Shown here: positions 13,552-14,004 of the stretch, piece after piece
How the letters are laid out: each line of letters opens with the position of its first letter
Position numbering within the stretch: position 1 is the first letter of the stretch
NCBI GenBank assembly: GCA_021813025.1
Contig: JAKAME010000037.1
Coordinates: forward strand, 1-14,004
Length of the DNA stretch: 14,004 nt
Reading direction: 5' to 3'
From: Microcaldota archaeon
Lineage (GTDB): Archaea; Micrarchaeota; Micrarchaeia; Anstonellales; Anstonellaceae
The notes under the pieces: model-generated
Databases searched by the model: none
What the model saw: the letters and a program-made list of their open reading frames with translations, nothing else
Told to the model about the DNA's origin: nothing
Position numbers and translations under genes: made by a program

Positions 13552-13558
13552 TTCAAAA
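13552..13558 (-). promoter_or_regulatory. Putative TATA box for the DUF92 gene
   Basis: TTTTGAA on the minus strand, about 26 nt before ATG 13529 and only about 20 nt before ATG 13535. It is a weaker match than the other boxes in this window. Confidence 0.35.
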
Positions 13559-13640
13559 GGGTTGCGTCAAGGGCCATCAAAAAAACAACGAACGCGCGGG
13601 GCCGGCATCGCCTCGGCTGTCCATCCCAGCCTCGGCCGTC

Positions 13641-14004
13641 CTATCTGTCTTTCCATTCAATATCCCCATGCCCGGGGCAGAGCAGCTTCCAGTCCACGCT
13701 CTCCAGTATCTGCAGGCTTTCCGCCATCCGCTCCTCCGCCCCCGGCCCGCCCAAATCGGTCCTTCCAACTCCTCCGTTGGCGAATTTCGTGTCGCCTGAG
13801 AAAAGAAAGCCGCTCTTCTCCTCGAAAATGCACATGCTGCCCGGCGTGTGGCCGGGCGTGTGCAAAATGTTGAAATGAAACTGCCCGAAGTCAAAATGCT
13901 GGCCGCGCGGGGGCTTGGCGTTTTTGGGAATGTTGATGAAAGGCAGGGAGGCATCCTCGGCAGGATGAATCCAGACCTCTTTCCAATCCTGCTTCACTCC
14001 GCCG
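13641..14004 (-). CDS. Metallo-beta-lactamase-fold hydrolase, glyoxalase II-like (partial, N-terminus off window)
   Basis: Only the C-terminal 120 or so residues are inside the window; the frame remains open to the last base, and the GTG at 13997 is probably internal. Visible metal-site elements are ILHTPGHTPGSMCIFEE (third-motif histidine with HTPG), FSGDTKF (bridging Asp), the GGVGRTDLGG loop typical of glyoxalase II-like members, and a final CPGHGD with the last ligand histidine. The first HxHxDH motif would lie beyond the edge. Family members hydrolyse thioesters such as S-lactoylglutathione-type substrates, or other esters; the substrate cannot be read. It lies about 110 nt upstream of the DUF92 gene on the same strand. 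Nothing gene-like was seen in the gap besides the DUF92 promoter. Confidence 0.88.
   Translation of the reverse strand, partial: GGVKQDWKEVWIHPAEDASLPFINIPKNAKPPRGQHFDFGQFHFNILHTPGHTPGSMCIFEEKSGFLFSGDTKFANGGVGRTDLGGPGAEERMAESLQILESVDWKLLCPGHGDIEWKDR

Overview
The window looks archaeal. It carries the HMG-CoA synthase, thiolase and DUF35 cluster in the archaeal arrangement, a COG2061-type ACT regulator, a three-knuckle zinc-ribbon protein and a DUF92 membrane protein. Most isolated genes have a TATA-like T/A box 24-27 nt before the start codon, as expected for leaderless archaeal mRNAs. The DNA is GC-rich and tightly packed, and two surface-type or orphan proteins match no family I know. A DPANN-type lineage (Micrarchaeota or Diapherotrites) is a reasonable guess, but no rRNA or marker gene is present to settle it.

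Left arm (1-3708, + strand). The 3' end of a probable regulator precedes a tight operon: HMG-CoA synthase, an unexpected 82-aa two-helix membrane protein, acetyl-CoA acetyltransferase, and the DUF35 zinc-ribbon/OB-fold scaffold. These perform the first two committed steps of the mevalonate pathway. A HicB/HicA toxin-antitoxin pair follows.

Middle (3743-5829). An ACT-domain regulator converges on a zinc-ribbon gene. That gene diverges, from a tandemly duplicated promoter block, from a fusion of a PAP2 lipid-phosphate phosphatase with a DGK1/VTE5-type CTP-dependent polyprenol kinase.

Right arm (5881-14004, mostly - strand). There is a signal-peptide-bearing single-pass surface protein with a His/Lys-rich tail. 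Next is a giant 1435-aa protein whose C-terminus reads like a series of beta-hairpins. A divergent acylphosphatase (+ strand) follows, then an unrecognised 314-aa protein co-transcribed with a DUF92 (VTE6-like) integral membrane protein, and finally the 3' part of a metallo-beta-lactamase-fold hydrolase cut by the window end.

A lipid theme links several genes: mevalonate synthesis at the left, and a putative prenol kinase (fused to a phosphatase) plus a putative prenyl-phosphate kinase further right. Together they could make and recycle polyprenyl phosphates. This is inference from family membership. No CRISPR array, tRNA, rRNA or insertion sequence was seen, and no gap longer than about 115 nt lacks a gene.
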